DNA of 64,000 bases from Allobosea sp. TND4EK4. GTDB taxonomy: Bacteria > Pseudomonadota > Alphaproteobacteria > Rhizobiales > Beijerinckiaceae. The notes below the pieces were generated by a model, which saw nothing but the letters and a program-made list of their open reading frames with translations, made no database searches and was not told where the DNA came from. Location of the stretch: positions 186,001-250,000 of the forward strand of contig NZ_FTMO01000002.1 of assembly GCF_900156025.1 (NCBI RefSeq), read 5' to 3'. This document shows, piece after piece, positions 34,958-44,804 of the stretch. The position numbers and the translations under genes were made by a program. The number at the start of each line of letters is the position of its first letter. Position 1 is the stretch's first letter.

Positions 34958-35881
34958 TCAGAGACGGTTGATCCCGACGATGCCGCCGACCGTGCGCGTG
35001 AAGCCCTGGAAGGCGCGGCTGATATAGGAACCGCGATCCTCGCGCGGCTCCAGCCCGCCGCTCTGCAGCAGCGCATAGGCGTCCTTGTACCACGGGCTGT
35101 CGGGGAAATTGTGCCCGAGCACGGCTGCCGCCGTCTGCGCCTCGCTGGTGATGCCCATCGCCATATAGGCCTCGGTCAGGCGCTCCAGCGCCTCCTCGAC
35201 ATGGCGGGTGGTCTGGTACTTGATGATGACCTCGCGGAAGCGGTTCACCGCCGCGGTGTAGTTGCGCTTCTGGAGGTAGAAGCGCCCGACATTCATCTCC
35301 TTGGCCGCGAGCTGGTCCATCGCGACCAGGAGCTTTTCCTTGGCGTCGAGGACGTATTCGGACTTCGGATAGCGGGCGATCAGTTCCTGGAGCGCCTGGA
35401 TCGCCTGGGCTGTCTTCTCCTGGTCGCGCGTCGCGTCCGGGATCTGGTTGTAATAGGAGACGGCAACGATGTACTGCGCATAGGCCGCGTCCGGGCTCGC
35501 CGGGTTCTGGGCGATGAAGCGCTTGCCGGCGGTGATCGCCTCTTCCCACTTCGAGGCCTGGAAATTGGTGTAGGCCGTCATCAGCAGGCCCTTGCGGGCA
35601 TAGGGCGAGAACGGCGCGGATTTGTCGATGTCCTCGAACTTCTTCGCCGCGCCCTCGCTGTCGCCATTCTGCAGACGGGCAAGGCCCTCATTGTAGAGCT
35701 TGTCTGCGGGCGTCGGCGGGGTCAGGTCCGGCTTGTAGACTTCCGGCTTGTCGAACGGATTCAGCGAGGACAGCGTATCGCAGCCGCCGAGCAGCATGGC
35801 GGCACCGAGCGCCAGGGCCAGGCCCTTGCGCTGAAATGCGCCGCGATGGATTGCCGGAAGGCTTTGGCGCGTCACGCTCAC
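34958..35881 (-). CDS. bamD: outer-membrane assembly lipoprotein BamD
   Basis: Essential lipoprotein of the BAM complex that inserts beta-barrel proteins into the outer membrane. The 307-residue product has a lipobox ending at Cys34 (LLGGC), so signal peptidase II processing and outer-membrane anchoring are expected. After CDTLSSLNPFDKPEVYKPD come TPR-like repeats (about 60-260), including YNEGLARLQNGDSEGAAKKFEDI and KSEYVLDAKEKLLVAMDQLAAKEMNVGRFYLQKRNY, the typical BamD/ComL pattern. The start is GTG at 35881 with AGAGGA upstream; a second GTG two codons later is possible. It lies between lpxC and recN as in many alphaproteobacteria. Confidence 0.95.
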   Translation of the reverse strand: MSVTRQSLPAIHRGAFQRKGLALALGAAMLLGGCDTLSSLNPFDKPEVYKPDLTPPTPADKLYNEGLARLQNGDSEGAAKKFEDIDKSAPFSPYARKGLLMTAYTNFQASKWEEAITAGKRFIAQNPASPDAAYAQYIVAVSYYNQIPDATRDQEKTAQAIQALQELIARYPKSEYVLDAKEKLLVAMDQLAAKEMNVGRFYLQKRNYTAAVNRFREVIIKYQTTRHVEEALERLTEAYMAMGITSEAQTAAAVLGHNFPDSPWYKDAYALLQSGGLEPREDRGSYISRAFQGFTRTVGGIVGINRL

Positions 35882-36093
35882 GTCGTCAGTCCTCTTTCGA
35901 TCGTCCCTGTTCGGGGAGCATGGCTTACCCCAGACGCCTGTCGCGCGCCACTGCCGAAAAGCAATTCCGGGCGGATTTCACAGCCATGCGGCATCTGCGA
36001 CGCGAACAGGGCAATTCCGGGGCGGTTTTCGGAGGATCGACAGCAAGGCCGGCAAGGGGCAGCAACGGCGCGCTTCAGCGCCGAGGCATGGCC

Positions 36094-37041
36094 TCAGTGC
36101 AGGTCCGGCGCATAAGCGGCCGAAGCGAGGCCGGCGATCTGGGCATTGCGCGGGGCGGCAAAGACCGGCTGCGATTCGACGATCGCGAAATTGGCCCGGT
36201 CTGCGAACAGCGCCTCGAGAATGCGGACATTCATGCGGTGGCCGCCGCAATAGGAGCGGAACTCGCCGATGATCGGATATCCGGCGAGCGCGAGGTCGCC
36301 GATGGCGTCGAGCACCTTGTGGCGCACGAACTCGTCGCCATAGCGCAGGCCTTCCGGGTTGATGACCTTGTCCTCGCCCACCGCGACGGTGTTCTCCAGC
36401 GAGGCGCCCAGCGCAAAGCCGGCCTTCCAGAGTTGCTCGACATCCCGCATGAAGCCGAAGGTCCGGGCCTTGGAGATCTCGCTGGCATAGTCCTTGGCGT
36501 CGAGATCGAAGATCTTGCGCTGGCGGCCGATCACCGCCGAGTCGAAATCGATCTCGACATCCAGGCGGAAGCCCTGCTCGGCCGGCATCAGCTCGGCGAA
36601 GGCACGGCCCTGCTCGATGCGAACCGGCTGCAGCACCTTGAGATAGCGGCGGGCGGCGCCGAGCGTGACGACCCCGGTCGCCTCGATCGCGGCGACGAAC
36701 TCGCGGGCGCTGCCGTCCATGATCGGCATTTCCGGCCCGTCGATCTCGACCAGCACGTTATCGAGGCCAAGGCCCATGCAGGCCGACATCAGGTGCTCGA
36801 CCGTCGAGACCGAGGCCGGACCGCGATCGCCGATCACGGTGCAGAGCTCGGTGGCGCTGACCTTGGTATGCTTGGCGTGGATCAGCTGGGGCGGCATGCC
36901 CTCGATGCCGGTCCGCAGGAAGACGATGCCCGAATTGGCGCTGGACGGCTTGAGCGTGATGCTGGCGGGCGCTCCGGAATGGACGCCGATTCCGGTCAGG
37001 GTCACCGCCGTCCGCAGGGTCGTCTGCCGATCGAAGCTCAT
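36094..37041 (-). CDS. lpxC: UDP-3-O-acyl-N-acetylglucosamine deacetylase LpxC
   Basis: Zinc deacetylase performing the committed step of lipid A synthesis. The 315-residue protein has the zinc ligands H83 (VEHLMSA), H241 and D245 (HKVLDAIGD), and the catalytic H268 in GGHRMN. The family pattern starts at QTTLRTAVTLTGIGVHSG. I chose ATG at 37041; a TTG four codons upstream is also in frame. A 296-base region with a GC-rich hairpin separates it from ftsZ, so it may have its own promoter. LpxC levels are commonly adjusted by regulated proteolysis; the C-terminus here (ASAAYAPDLH) is short. Confidence 0.96.
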   Translation of the reverse strand: MSFDRQTTLRTAVTLTGIGVHSGAPASITLKPSSANSGIVFLRTGIEGMPPQLIHAKHTKVSATELCTVIGDRGPASVSTVEHLMSACMGLGLDNVLVEIDGPEMPIMDGSAREFVAAIEATGVVTLGAARRYLKVLQPVRIEQGRAFAELMPAEQGFRLDVEIDFDSAVIGRQRKIFDLDAKDYASEISKARTFGFMRDVEQLWKAGFALGASLENTVAVGEDKVINPEGLRYGDEFVRHKVLDAIGDLALAGYPIIGEFRSYCGGHRMNVRILEALFADRANFAIVESQPVFAAPRNAQIAGLASAAYAPDLH

Positions 37042-37281
37042 TCCGGTATCCAATCTCTGTGCGCCGCAACCGCTGCTTCAGGCCCTTGCCGGGCAGCTTG
37101 GCGGCGACATCCCCATCCGCCGATCAAACCGACTCGATGGGTTATCCTCTTGAAGCAGCCGCAACATAGGCTTCGGGAGCGGCCTCTCAAAATCACTCTT
37201 TCTTACGCTCTGTTACAGTCGGAGCGCGCGCTGCGAATGCACTTAAAAGGCTGAAAGATAAAGATTTTCTAACGACGACGA

Positions 37282-37309
37282 AGCCCGCCGCGGAAGACCG
37301 CGGCGGGCT
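37282..37309 (-). terminator. perfect GC-rich hairpin after ftsZ
   Basis: AGCCCGCCGCGG (37282-37293) and CCGCGGCGGGCT (37298-37309) form a 12-base perfect stem with a 4-base loop, 29 bases after the ftsZ stop. The T-run on the outgoing minus strand is broken (TTCGTCGTCG), so termination may be partial. Confidence 0.65.
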
Positions 37310-37337
37310 CTGTTACAGGCCCGTCATATGGGCCGGA

Positions 37338-39035
37338 TCAGTTCGCCTGGCGGCGCAGGAACGCGGGGATCTCCAGGTGGTCGTCCTCGCTGTTGCGGAC
37401 CGGCGCCATGCGGCCATGCGGATCGAGCTGGCCCTGGGCCGGGCGCGGCGCCGGCTGCGGAGCCGGGCGGCGCATATATTCGGCATGGGCCGCGCTCGGA
37501 GCGGCGGCCTGCGGCACGGCCGGGGCCTGGCGCAGCTGGGCGGGAGCGGGAGCCGGCTGGGCCGCCTCCTCGTCCTCCTTGCGGCCGAAGCCGACGGAGG
37601 CGAGGCGCTGCATCAGCGACATGCGCTTCTGCTCGGCCGTCGGAGCCTGGGGCACGGGCTGGGCGCCGCGCTGGGCATGGAGCTGCGCCTGGCCGGGAGC
37701 CGGAAGATCCTCGATCCGCGGCATCCGGGTCGGGCGCACGGCGCGCTCCGGCATCGGCGGGATGAAGCTCTCCTCCATGTGCAGCGGCTGCTCATGGACC
37801 GGAGCGGGCTCCGGCGCGAGGGGGGCGGCGGCCATGGCCGGGCGCGGCTGCATCGGCTCGATGCGGATATCCTGCGTCACCTGCGCGGCGGGCGCAGGCT
37901 CGGCGGCGGGCATCATGCGGCTCGTCTCGATGGCCGGAACAGGCTGCGGGGCGGCGCGCATCGCCTGCGGCGCCGGCGCGGTGCTGCGCAGGCGGGCTTC
38001 CTGCTTCAGCCGCTCGGCGACCTGCGCGATGCGGGCCTCGGTCTCGTCGACCTCGCCCTGCTGCAGGATAGGCTTGTCGATGCCGGTCGCGACGACCGAG
38101 ACGCGCACGGTGCCTTCCAGCGATTCGTCGAAGGTCGCGCCGACAATGATGTTGGCCTCGGAATCGACCTCCTCGCGGATGCGGGTGGCGGCCTCGTCGA
38201 CCTCATAGAGCTTCATGTCGCGCCCGCCGGTGATCGAGATCAGCAGGCCGCGCGCGCCCTTCATCGAGATGTCGTCGAGCAGCGGGTTGTTGATCGCGGC
38301 CTGGGCCGCGGTCAGCGCGCGCTTCTCGCCCTGCGCCTCGCCGGTGCCCATCATCGCCTTGCCCATGCCGCGCATCACGGCGCGCACGTCGGCGAAGTCG
38401 AGGTTGATGAGACCCGGGCGGACCATCAGGTCGGTGATGCAGGCGACGCCCGAATAGAGCACCTGGTCGGCCATGCCGAAGGCGTCGGCGAAGCCGGTCG
38501 TCTCGTTGGCGACACGGAACAGGTTCTGGTTGGGGATGACGATCAGCGTGTCGACGGCCTCGTTCAGCTCGTTGATGCCGGCCTCGGCCATCCGCATGCG
38601 GCGCTGGCCCTCGAACTGGAACGGCTTGGTCACCACGCCGACGGTCAGGATGCCCATGTCGCGGGCGACGCGGGCGATGGCCGGCGCGGCGCCGGTACCG
38701 GTGCCGCCGCCCATGCCGGCCGTGATGAAGACCATATGCGCGCCCGCCAGGTGATCGCGAATCTCGTCGATGACTTCCTCGGCGGCCGCACGGCCAACCT
38801 CGGGCTGCGAGCCGGCGCCGAGACCCTCGGTCACCTGCAGGCCCATCTGGATGATCCGCGAGGAGCGCGACAGCGCGAGCGCCTGGGCGTCCGTGTTGGC
38901 GCAGACGAAGTCGACACCGTCGAGGCCCGCCTCGATCATGTTGTTGACCGCGTTGCCGCCCGCTCCGCCGACACCGAACACGGTGATCCGGGGCTTGAGT
39001 TCCCGGATGTCCGGGGCTTGCAGATTCATCGCCAT
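37338..39035 (-). CDS. ftsZ: cell division GTPase FtsZ
   Basis: Tubulin homologue that forms the Z-ring at mid-cell and recruits the divisome. The 565-residue protein has the GTPase core (about 10-325) with [14 protein letters not shown] (20-33), the tubulin signature GGGTGTG (109-115) and the catalytic T7 region [12 protein letters not shown] long disordered Ala/Pro/Gln-rich linker (about 335-550) is typical of alphaproteobacterial FtsZ and explains the size. The protein ends with [12 protein letters not shown], the conserved C-terminal peptide that binds FtsA and other anchors. It is followed by a hairpin and preceded by a 150-base region with a palindromic repeat. Confidence 0.98.
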   Translation of the reverse strand: MAMNLQAPDIRELKPRITVFGVGGAGGNAVNNMIEAGLDGVDFVCANTDAQALALSRSSRIIQMGLQVTEGLGAGSQPEVGRAAAEEVIDEIRDHLAGAHMVFITAGMGGGTGTGAAPAIARVARDMGILTVGVVTKPFQFEGQRRMRMAEAGINELNEAVDTLIVIPNQNLFRVANETTGFADAFGMADQVLYSGVACITDLMVRPGLINLDFADVRAVMRGMGKAMMGTGEAQGEKRALTAAQAAINNPLLDDISMKGARGLLISITGGRDMKLYEVDEAATRIREEVDSEANIIVGATFDESLEGTVRVSVVATGIDKPILQQGEVDETEARIAQVAERLKQEARLRSTAPAPQAMRAAPQPVPAIETSRMMPAAEPAPAAQVTQDIRIEPMQPRPAMAAAPLAPEPAPVHEQPLHMEESFIPPMPERAVRPTRMPRIEDLPAPGQAQLHAQRGAQPVPQAPTAEQKRMSLMQRLASVGFGRKEDEEAAQPAPAPAQLRQAPAVPQAAAPSAAHAEYMRRPAPQPAPRPAQGQLDPHGRMAPVRNSEDDHLEIPAFLRRQAN

Positions 39036-39152
39036 GGTTGCCTCTTTTGATCCCTGTGACCGGCGCCTGGCGGGAGCCGTCTTGAGCTTCGTTTGACGCC
39101 GTGCCCACCGGGGTGGGCGGTTTACTCACTTACTCTTCGAACTTGGCTTCAC

Positions 39153-39177
39153 CGGAAAACCGGTTCCCACTTTTCCG
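39153..39177. repeat. palindromic intergenic repeat between ftsA and ftsZ
   Basis: A member of the GAAAAGTGG/ACCGGTTTTC family: CGGAAAA (39153-39159) pairs with TTTTCCG (39171-39177), with CCGGTTCCCAC between. It lies in the 150-base gap between the ftsA stop and the ftsZ start, on the path of ftsZ transcription. Confidence 0.75.
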
Positions 39178-39185
39178 CGCCAAGT

Positions 39186-40517
39186 TCAGAAACTGTCCTT
39201 CAGCCACCGCCCGACGCGCGAGAAGTAGCCGTCCGTCCCCGTTGCGGCGTAGCGGCCGCCGGCCGCGCGGGGCTCGAAATGCTCGGCGCTCGCCACCTGC
39301 GGATAGACGAGCAGGCCCACCGCCGCCGCGAAGGACGGCCCCTTGCCGGCCTCCGGCAGTCCCTTGATGCCGAGCGGGCGCCCGGTGCGAACCTGGCCGC
39401 CCAGGATGCGCCGCGCGACCTCGGGCAGGCCGGTGAGCTGGCAGGCCCCGCCGGTCAGCACGACGCGCCGCCCGGCCTGGGCCGAGAAGCCGGCATTCGC
39501 CAGCCGGTCGCGCACCAGTTCGAGGATTTCCTCGACCCGGGGCTTGATGATGCGGATGAGATGCGATTTCGCCAGATGGTTCGGCATGTCGCGCTCGTCG
39601 TCGTCGACCTGCGGCACCGCGATCATGTCGCGCTCGTCGGAGGCCGATGAGATGCAGGAGCCGTGCAGCGTCTTCAGCCGCTCGGCCGCCGAGACGCGGG
39701 TCGAAAGGCCGCGCGCCACGTCCATGGTGATGTGATTGCCGCCGACGGCGATCGCGTCGGAATGCATCAGGTGGCCGCCGGAGAACACGCCGAGCGAGGT
39801 TGTGCCGCCGCCCATGTCGACCACGACGACGCCCATCTCGGCCTCGTCGTCGACGAGCACCGAGAGGCCCGACGCGTAGGGGGTGGCGACCACGGCCTCG
39901 ACCTCGAGATGGCAGCGCTCGACCGCCAGCATGACGTTGCGCGCCGCCGACGCCTCGCTGGCGACGACATGCATGTCGACCGAGAGCTTCCCGCCGATCA
40001 GCCCGCGCGGGTCGAGCACGCCCGGCACACCGTCGAGCGCATAGCCGGTGGGCAGCGCATGGAGCACGGCCTTGCCGGGACGGATCGCATGCGTCGCGGC
40101 GGTGGCGAGCACGCGCCTGACATCCGCATCGCCGACCGAGCCGGAGCGCAGATCGACGCTCGCCGCGTAATGCTGAGAGCCGATGCGTCCGCCCGTCAGG
40201 TTGACGATGACCGACTGGACCTCGACCTTGGCCATGCGCTCGGCGGCGTCCACCGAGGCACGGATGGCGCGTTCGGCGCTTTCCAGGTCGATGATCGCGC
40301 CGCCCTTCAGGCCAAGCGAGCGCTGATGGCCGATACCGATGATGCGCGCCACATGGGTGCGGCCGCGCAGCCGCTCATTGGCTTCGGCCGGGTTCAGCTC
40401 GGCGATCAGGCAGACGACCTTGCTCGTGCCGATATCGAGGATCGAAAGGATCGCGCTCTTGCGCGACGAGAGCGGTCGCATCCGCGGCGTCAGGCCCTGG
40501 GAGGTGACATGGTTCAC
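39186..40517 (-). CDS. ftsA: cell division protein FtsA
   Basis: Actin-like ATPase that anchors FtsZ filaments to the membrane. The 443-residue protein has the actin-fold motifs: phosphate 1 ILDIGTSKVVCLI (about 26-38), the 1C subdomain (about 95-170), phosphate 2 VVVVDMGGGTTSLGVF, and the adenosine motif VVLTGGACQLTGLPEVA. It ends with the amphipathic membrane-targeting helix FSRVGRWLKDSF. The GTG start at 40517 overlaps the ftsQ stop (GTGA), so the two are coupled. ftsZ follows after 150 bases. Confidence 0.97.
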   Translation of the reverse strand: MNHVTSQGLTPRMRPLSSRKSAILSILDIGTSKVVCLIAELNPAEANERLRGRTHVARIIGIGHQRSLGLKGGAIIDLESAERAIRASVDAAERMAKVEVQSVIVNLTGGRIGSQHYAASVDLRSGSVGDADVRRVLATAATHAIRPGKAVLHALPTGYALDGVPGVLDPRGLIGGKLSVDMHVVASEASAARNVMLAVERCHLEVEAVVATPYASGLSVLVDDEAEMGVVVVDMGGGTTSLGVFSGGHLMHSDAIAVGGNHITMDVARGLSTRVSAAERLKTLHGSCISSASDERDMIAVPQVDDDERDMPNHLAKSHLIRIIKPRVEEILELVRDRLANAGFSAQAGRRVVLTGGACQLTGLPEVARRILGGQVRTGRPLGIKGLPEAGKGPSFAAAVGLLVYPQVASAEHFEPRAAGGRYAATGTDGYFSRVGRWLKDSF

Positions 40518-41440
40518 GCCTCGCCTCCCTTCTTCCTGGCCTTGCTGCGGCTCTTGAGCATGTCGGCGCGTGCGGCGGCAGCTTCCTCGGACAGGCGCGC
40601 GATCACGCGGCCCGGCTCGCGGAAGTCCAGCGACAGCACGTCCTTGTCCATGATGCGATCGTTGGTCTGCAGCGAGACCAGACGCTGCACCGCCACCTCG
40701 GGCTTCGTCTCGGGCAGGCGAACATCCATGCCGTTGTCGAGCTTCAGGCTCCAGCGCCGGTCGGAAACCAGCGTGCCGGCGCGGATATGCTCGGCCAGGG
40801 GGCCCGCTTCCTTGCGCAGCGCCAGATATTCGCTCGCGCGGATATTGGCGTTGGGACCCACCACCAGCGGCAGATAGGCGAAGCGCCCGTCATCCATCTT
40901 GTCGATCACCGCGCCGTCCGCCGCGATCACGAACAGCTCGCCCTTGACCTGCCACAGCGCATAGGGCTCGCGCTCCGTCAGCGCGATCGCGATCTCGCCG
41001 GGATAGAGCTTGCGGACCGCGGCCTCGCGGATGAGCGGGTTAGCCTCGAGCTGCTGGCGCGCCGCATCGGCATCGAAGAACGGCAGCGAGGTCTTCGAAT
41101 CGATGCCGGCTGCCACCAGCACCTCCTGCTCGGAGATGCCGGAGAGCCCCGAGATCGTCACCCGATCGAGACCGAGCCCGAGGATGCGCGCGACGATGTC
41201 GCGCGGCGGGCCGTAACTGTCCTGGATCGACTGGTACTGGCCGCCGATCACCATGCCGCTGCCGAGGCAGAGCGACAGGAAGCCCAGCGCGAGCCAGGTG
41301 CCGACATTCCGCGGCAGCCTTTCGGCCAGCGGCTGGGAGCGCCTGGGGCGCCGGAGCCAGCGGCCCTGCCTTTCGCTGCCGATGAGCAGCTGGGGCGCTG
41401 GCGCCGCGGCCGGCAGGCGCGAGGAGGATCGTGCCGTCAT
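40514..41440 (-). CDS. ftsQ: cell division protein FtsQ
   Basis: Bitopic divisome scaffold that connects early and late division proteins. The 308-residue protein has a basic cytoplasmic N-terminus (about 1-45), one membrane helix (about 46-66, GTWLALGFLSLCLGSGMVIGG), a POTRA domain starting ILGLGLDRVTISGLSGISEQEVL, and the beta domain ending near residue 290. I chose ATG at 41440, five bases after the ddlB stop and with GGTGA upstream; a longer frame starting at 41479 would overlap ddlB by 34 bases. Coupled to ftsA downstream. Confidence 0.94.
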   Translation of the reverse strand: MTARSSSRLPAAAPAPQLLIGSERQGRWLRRPRRSQPLAERLPRNVGTWLALGFLSLCLGSGMVIGGQYQSIQDSYGPPRDIVARILGLGLDRVTISGLSGISEQEVLVAAGIDSKTSLPFFDADAARQQLEANPLIREAAVRKLYPGEIAIALTEREPYALWQVKGELFVIAADGAVIDKMDDGRFAYLPLVVGPNANIRASEYLALRKEAGPLAEHIRAGTLVSDRRWSLKLDNGMDVRLPETKPEVAVQRLVSLQTNDRIMDKDVLSLDFREPGRVIARLSEEAAAARADMLKSRSKARKKGGEA

Positions 41441-41445
41441 CGCTT

Positions 41446-42360
41446 TCACCGATCGAGGGAGGCGTCCGCCACCATCCATTTGACGAGCTCACCGAAGTTC
41501 AGGCCCGCATGGGCAGCCAATTCAGGCACCAGGCTGGTCTCGGTCATCCCGGGCTGCGTATTGACCTCCAGCCAGACGAGCGTGTCGGTCTCGTCGTCGT
41601 AGCGGAAGTCAGATCGGCTGACGCCCCGGCATCCGATTGCTTGATGCGCCGTTAACGACCACTCTTCGATCTGCTGGTAAATTTTCGGTAAAATTTGAGC
41701 CGGGCAGATGTGGATCGAACCACCTTTTGCGTACTTCGCATCGTAGTCGTAGAACTCGCCGGTGGCGGCTCGGATCTCGGTCACGCCCAGGCTGCGCCCG
41801 TCCATGATGGCGCAGGTCAGCTCCCGCCCTTTGACGAAGCTCTCGGCGAGAAGCATGTCGCCGCAGGGCCAGTCCTCGCGGGCGATCTCCTGCGGCGGAT
41901 GCTCGCGCCCCTCCTTCACGATCACGACGCCCACCGAGGAGCCCTCGTCGACGGGCTTCAGCACGTAGGGCGCCGGAAGAACGTGCGCTTTCGCCGCCTC
42001 GAAGCGCGAAACCGTGACGCCCGGCGCCACGCGCACGCCGGCCGCCGCCGCGACGATCTTGGCGCGGTCCTTGCGAATCGAGAGCGCCGAGGCGAGCACA
42101 CCGGAATGGGTGTAGGGAATGCGCAGGATTTCGAGCACGCCCTGGATCGTGCCGTCCTCGCCGAAGCGGCCATGCAGTGCGTTGAAGGCGGCATCCGGCT
42201 GCAGCTTCGCCAGCACCTCGGCAATGTCGCGCTGCACGTCGATTCGCGTCACGCGGTAGCCTTCGGCCTCCAGCGCCCGCGCGCAGGCAGCCCCGCTGTT
42301 GAGGCTGACCTCCCGCTCGACGGACCAGCCGCCCATCAGAACCGCCACATGCTTCGTCAT
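41446..42360 (-). CDS. ddlB: D-alanine--D-alanine ligase
   Basis: ATP-grasp ligase that makes the D-Ala-D-Ala used by MurF. The 304-residue protein starts MTKHVAVLMGGWSVEREVSLNSG, the family N-terminus, and has NALHGRFGEDGTIQGVLEIL, PYVLKPVDEGSSVGVVIV (ATP-binding), SFVKGRELTCAIM and WLEVNTQPGMTETSL with the metal-binding Glu/Asn. It is preceded by a 79-base gap containing a perfect CtrA-type site, so it is likely the first gene of a ddlB-ftsQ-ftsA-ftsZ transcript in addition to read-through from murB. Confidence 0.97.
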   Translation of the reverse strand: MTKHVAVLMGGWSVEREVSLNSGAACARALEAEGYRVTRIDVQRDIAEVLAKLQPDAAFNALHGRFGEDGTIQGVLEILRIPYTHSGVLASALSIRKDRAKIVAAAAGVRVAPGVTVSRFEAAKAHVLPAPYVLKPVDEGSSVGVVIVKEGREHPPQEIAREDWPCGDMLLAESFVKGRELTCAIMDGRSLGVTEIRAATGEFYDYDAKYAKGGSIHICPAQILPKIYQQIEEWSLTAHQAIGCRGVSRSDFRYDDETDTLVWLEVNTQPGMTETSLVPELAAHAGLNFGELVKWMVADASLDR

Positions 42361-42395
42361 CGACGCTTCGCTCCTGCGCTCACGCCGAACTTCGG

Positions 42396-42420
42396 TTAAC
42401 CATGGTTAACGCGTGGTTAA
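42396..42420 (-). promoter_or_regulatory. CtrA-type binding site upstream of ddlB-ftsQAZ
   Basis: TTAA (42406-42409), seven bases, TTAA (42417-42420): a perfect TTAA-N7-TTAA, the full CtrA consensus. A third half-site TTAA is at 42396-42399, six bases from the next. The site lies 46-60 bases upstream of the ddlB ATG in the 79-base murB-ddlB gap, a typical position for a regulator at a promoter. Confidence 0.65.
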
Positions 42421-42439
42421 TTCCGGTGCCGCTGTCGGC

Positions 42440-43369
42440 TCAGGACGCGCGGGCGATGCCCAGCCGCTTGATCTCCCAGTGCAGTTCGACGCCGGAGTGT
42501 TCGCGCACCCGGCGCCGCACCTCTTCCCCAAGCCCCTCAACATCGGCGGCGGTGGCGCCGCCGGTGTTGATCAGGAAGTTGCAGTGCATCTCCGAGACTT
42601 GCGCGCCGCCGACGCGCAGGCCGCGGCAGCCGGCCGCATCGATGAGCTGCCATGCCTTGCCGCCCTCCGGATTCTTGAAGGTCGAGCCCCCGGTGCGCTC
42701 CTTGATTGGCTGCGCCGCCTCACGCGCCGCCGTCACCCGGTCCATCTCGGCCTGGATCGCAGCCCTGTCGCCGGGCCGCCCCTGGAACAGCGCCGAGGTG
42801 AAGATCACATCGGCAAGACTCTCGGCGCTCTTGCGGTAGCTGAAGCCCATATCGGCGTGGGAAAGCGTGACGCTCTCGCCGCCGCGCCGGACGCCGCGCG
42901 CCTCGACCAGGACGTCCGTCGTCTCGCCGCCATGGGCACCGGCATTCATCCGCAGCGCTCCGCCGATGCAGCCTGGAATGCCGCGGAAGAAGGCGAGCCC
43001 GTCCAGCGCCGCATCCGCCGCAGCCCGCGCCACCTTGACGTCGGGCACGGCCGCACCGGCTCTGAGCCTGCCGCCATCGACCTCGATACCGGCGAAGGCC
43101 TTGCCGCCGAGCCGGATCACCAGCCCAGGAATGCCGCCGTCGCGCACGATCAGGTTGGAGCCGAGACCGATCACGGTCACCGGAATCTCCTCCGGCAGCC
43201 GGGCCAGCAGATACGCCAGATCCTCCTCGTCGGCCGGCGTGAAGAGCAATTGCGCCGGGCCACCCACCCGAAACCAGGTCAGGGCCGAAAGATCCTGATT
43301 CGCCAGCAGCCGCCCTCGCAGATCGGGGGCGGCGGCGCGGATGGCGGCAGAGAGGTCGGGAAAGGTCAT
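42440..43369 (-). CDS. murB: UDP-N-acetylenolpyruvoylglucosamine reductase MurB
   Basis: FAD enzyme that reduces UDP-GlcNAc-enolpyruvate to UDP-MurNAc with NADPH. The 309-residue protein has [13 protein letters not shown], the FAD-binding [20 protein letters not shown] (about 68-87), [23 protein letters not shown] (about 128-150) and the catalytic serine region [13 protein letters not shown] near 230. It is a short type of MurB, as in other alphaproteobacteria. It follows murC after 13 bases. Confidence 0.97.
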   Translation of the reverse strand: MTFPDLSAAIRAAAPDLRGRLLANQDLSALTWFRVGGPAQLLFTPADEEDLAYLLARLPEEIPVTVIGLGSNLIVRDGGIPGLVIRLGGKAFAGIEVDGGRLRAGAAVPDVKVARAAADAALDGLAFFRGIPGCIGGALRMNAGAHGGETTDVLVEARGVRRGGESVTLSHADMGFSYRKSAESLADVIFTSALFQGRPGDRAAIQAEMDRVTAAREAAQPIKERTGGSTFKNPEGGKAWQLIDAAGCRGLRVGGAQVSEMHCNFLINTGGATAADVEGLGEEVRRRVREHSGVELHWEIKRLGIARAS

Positions 43370-43382
43370 GGGCCGGCGCTGC

Positions 43383-44789
43383 TCAGCCCTTCAACGCCGC
43401 GAGTTCCCCCGGCAGCGCATAGGCCCATTGGGTGATGTTGCCGGCGCCCAAGCAGACGACGTAGTCGCCAGGGCCCGCCAGTTCGGCCACCATGCCGGCG
43501 AGCTTGCCGGGAGCTTCCAGCGGCAGCACGTGGCGGTGGCCCCGCGCCCGGATGCCGGCGACCAGCGAATCGCGGTCCGCTCCGGCGATCGGCGCTTCGC
43601 CAGCCGCATAGGTGTCGGCCACGATCACCGTATCGGCATCGTTGAAGCAGGCCGCGAAATCGTCGAACAGGCTCGAAAGGCGGGTGTAGCGGTGCGGCTG
43701 TACGATCGCGACGACCTTGCCCTTGGTCGAGGCGCGCGCTGCGCGCAGCACGGCGGCAATCTCGACCGGGTGATGGCCGTAATCGTCGAAGACCAGCGCC
43801 CCGTTCCATTCGCCGGTCTTGGTGAAGCGCCGCTTCACGCCGCCGAAGCCGGCCAGCGCCTCCCGGATGCGCTCGACCGGAATGCCGAGATCATAGGCGA
43901 CCGCGATGGCCGCCGTGGCGTTCAGCGCGTTGTGGTGGCCGGGCATCGGCATCATGAGGTCGCGGACGACCTCGTCCTTGCCCGTCTTGCGGTCGCGGAT
44001 CAGCAGGGTGAAGCGCGACTGGCCGCCTGTGAGATCGATGTCGAGCAGGCGGAAATCGGCCTGGGGATTCTCGCCATAGGTGACGACGCGGCGGTCGGTG
44101 ATCTGCCCGACGAGGCTCTGCACCGTCGGATGGTCGATGCACATCACGGCAAAGCCGTAGAACGGCAGATTTTCCACGAAGCTGCGGAAGGCCGCCTTGA
44201 TCGCGTCGAAGGTGCCGAAATGGTCGAGATGCTCGGGGTCGATATTGGTGACGATGGCGACATCCGCCGGCAGCTTCAGGAAAGTGCCGTCCGATTCGTC
44301 GGCTTCCACCACCATCCAGTCGCTCTCGCCCATGCGCGCATTGGTGCCGTAGGCGTTGATGATGCCGCCATTGATCACGGTCGGGTCGAGCCCGCCCTTC
44401 TCCAGCAGCGTCGCGACGAGCGAGGTGGTGGTGGTCTTGCCGTGGGTGCCGGCGATGGCGACGGCCGTCTTCAGCCGCATCAGCTCGGCCAGCATCTCGG
44501 CCCGGCGCACCACCGGCAGGCGCCGGGCGCGCGCGGCCACCAGCTCGGGGTTGTCGCCCTTGATCGCGGTCGAGACGACGACGACCTCGGCATCGCCGAG
44601 ATTCTCGGCCTTGTGGCCGACGAAGGTGGTGATGCCCTTTTCGGCGAGGCGCTTCACATTGGCGCCGTCCGATGCGTCGGAACCCTGCACCTTGTAGCCG
44701 AGATTGTGCAGGACCTCGGCGATGCCGGACATGCCGATGCCGCCGATTCCGACGAAATGGATGGGGCCGAGCTTCGGCGGCAGCTTCAT
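43383..44789 (-). CDS. murC: UDP-N-acetylmuramate--L-alanine ligase MurC
   Basis: First of the four Mur ligases: it adds L-alanine to UDP-MurNAc using ATP. The 468-residue protein has the N-terminal UDP-binding motif [17 protein letters not shown] (11-27), the ATP-binding GTHGKTTT (114-121), the Mur ligase central motif [19 protein letters not shown] and the C-terminal [14 protein letters not shown]. It follows murG after 15 bases. Confidence 0.98.
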   Translation of the reverse strand: MKLPPKLGPIHFVGIGGIGMSGIAEVLHNLGYKVQGSDASDGANVKRLAEKGITTFVGHKAENLGDAEVVVVSTAIKGDNPELVAARARRLPVVRRAEMLAELMRLKTAVAIAGTHGKTTTTSLVATLLEKGGLDPTVINGGIINAYGTNARMGESDWMVVEADESDGTFLKLPADVAIVTNIDPEHLDHFGTFDAIKAAFRSFVENLPFYGFAVMCIDHPTVQSLVGQITDRRVVTYGENPQADFRLLDIDLTGGQSRFTLLIRDRKTGKDEVVRDLMMPMPGHHNALNATAAIAVAYDLGIPVERIREALAGFGGVKRRFTKTGEWNGALVFDDYGHHPVEIAAVLRAARASTKGKVVAIVQPHRYTRLSSLFDDFAACFNDADTVIVADTYAAGEAPIAGADRDSLVAGIRARGHRHVLPLEAPGKLAGMVAELAGPGDYVVCLGAGNITQWAYALPGELAALKG

Positions 44790-44804
44790 GATCCTGCGGT
44801 CCTG

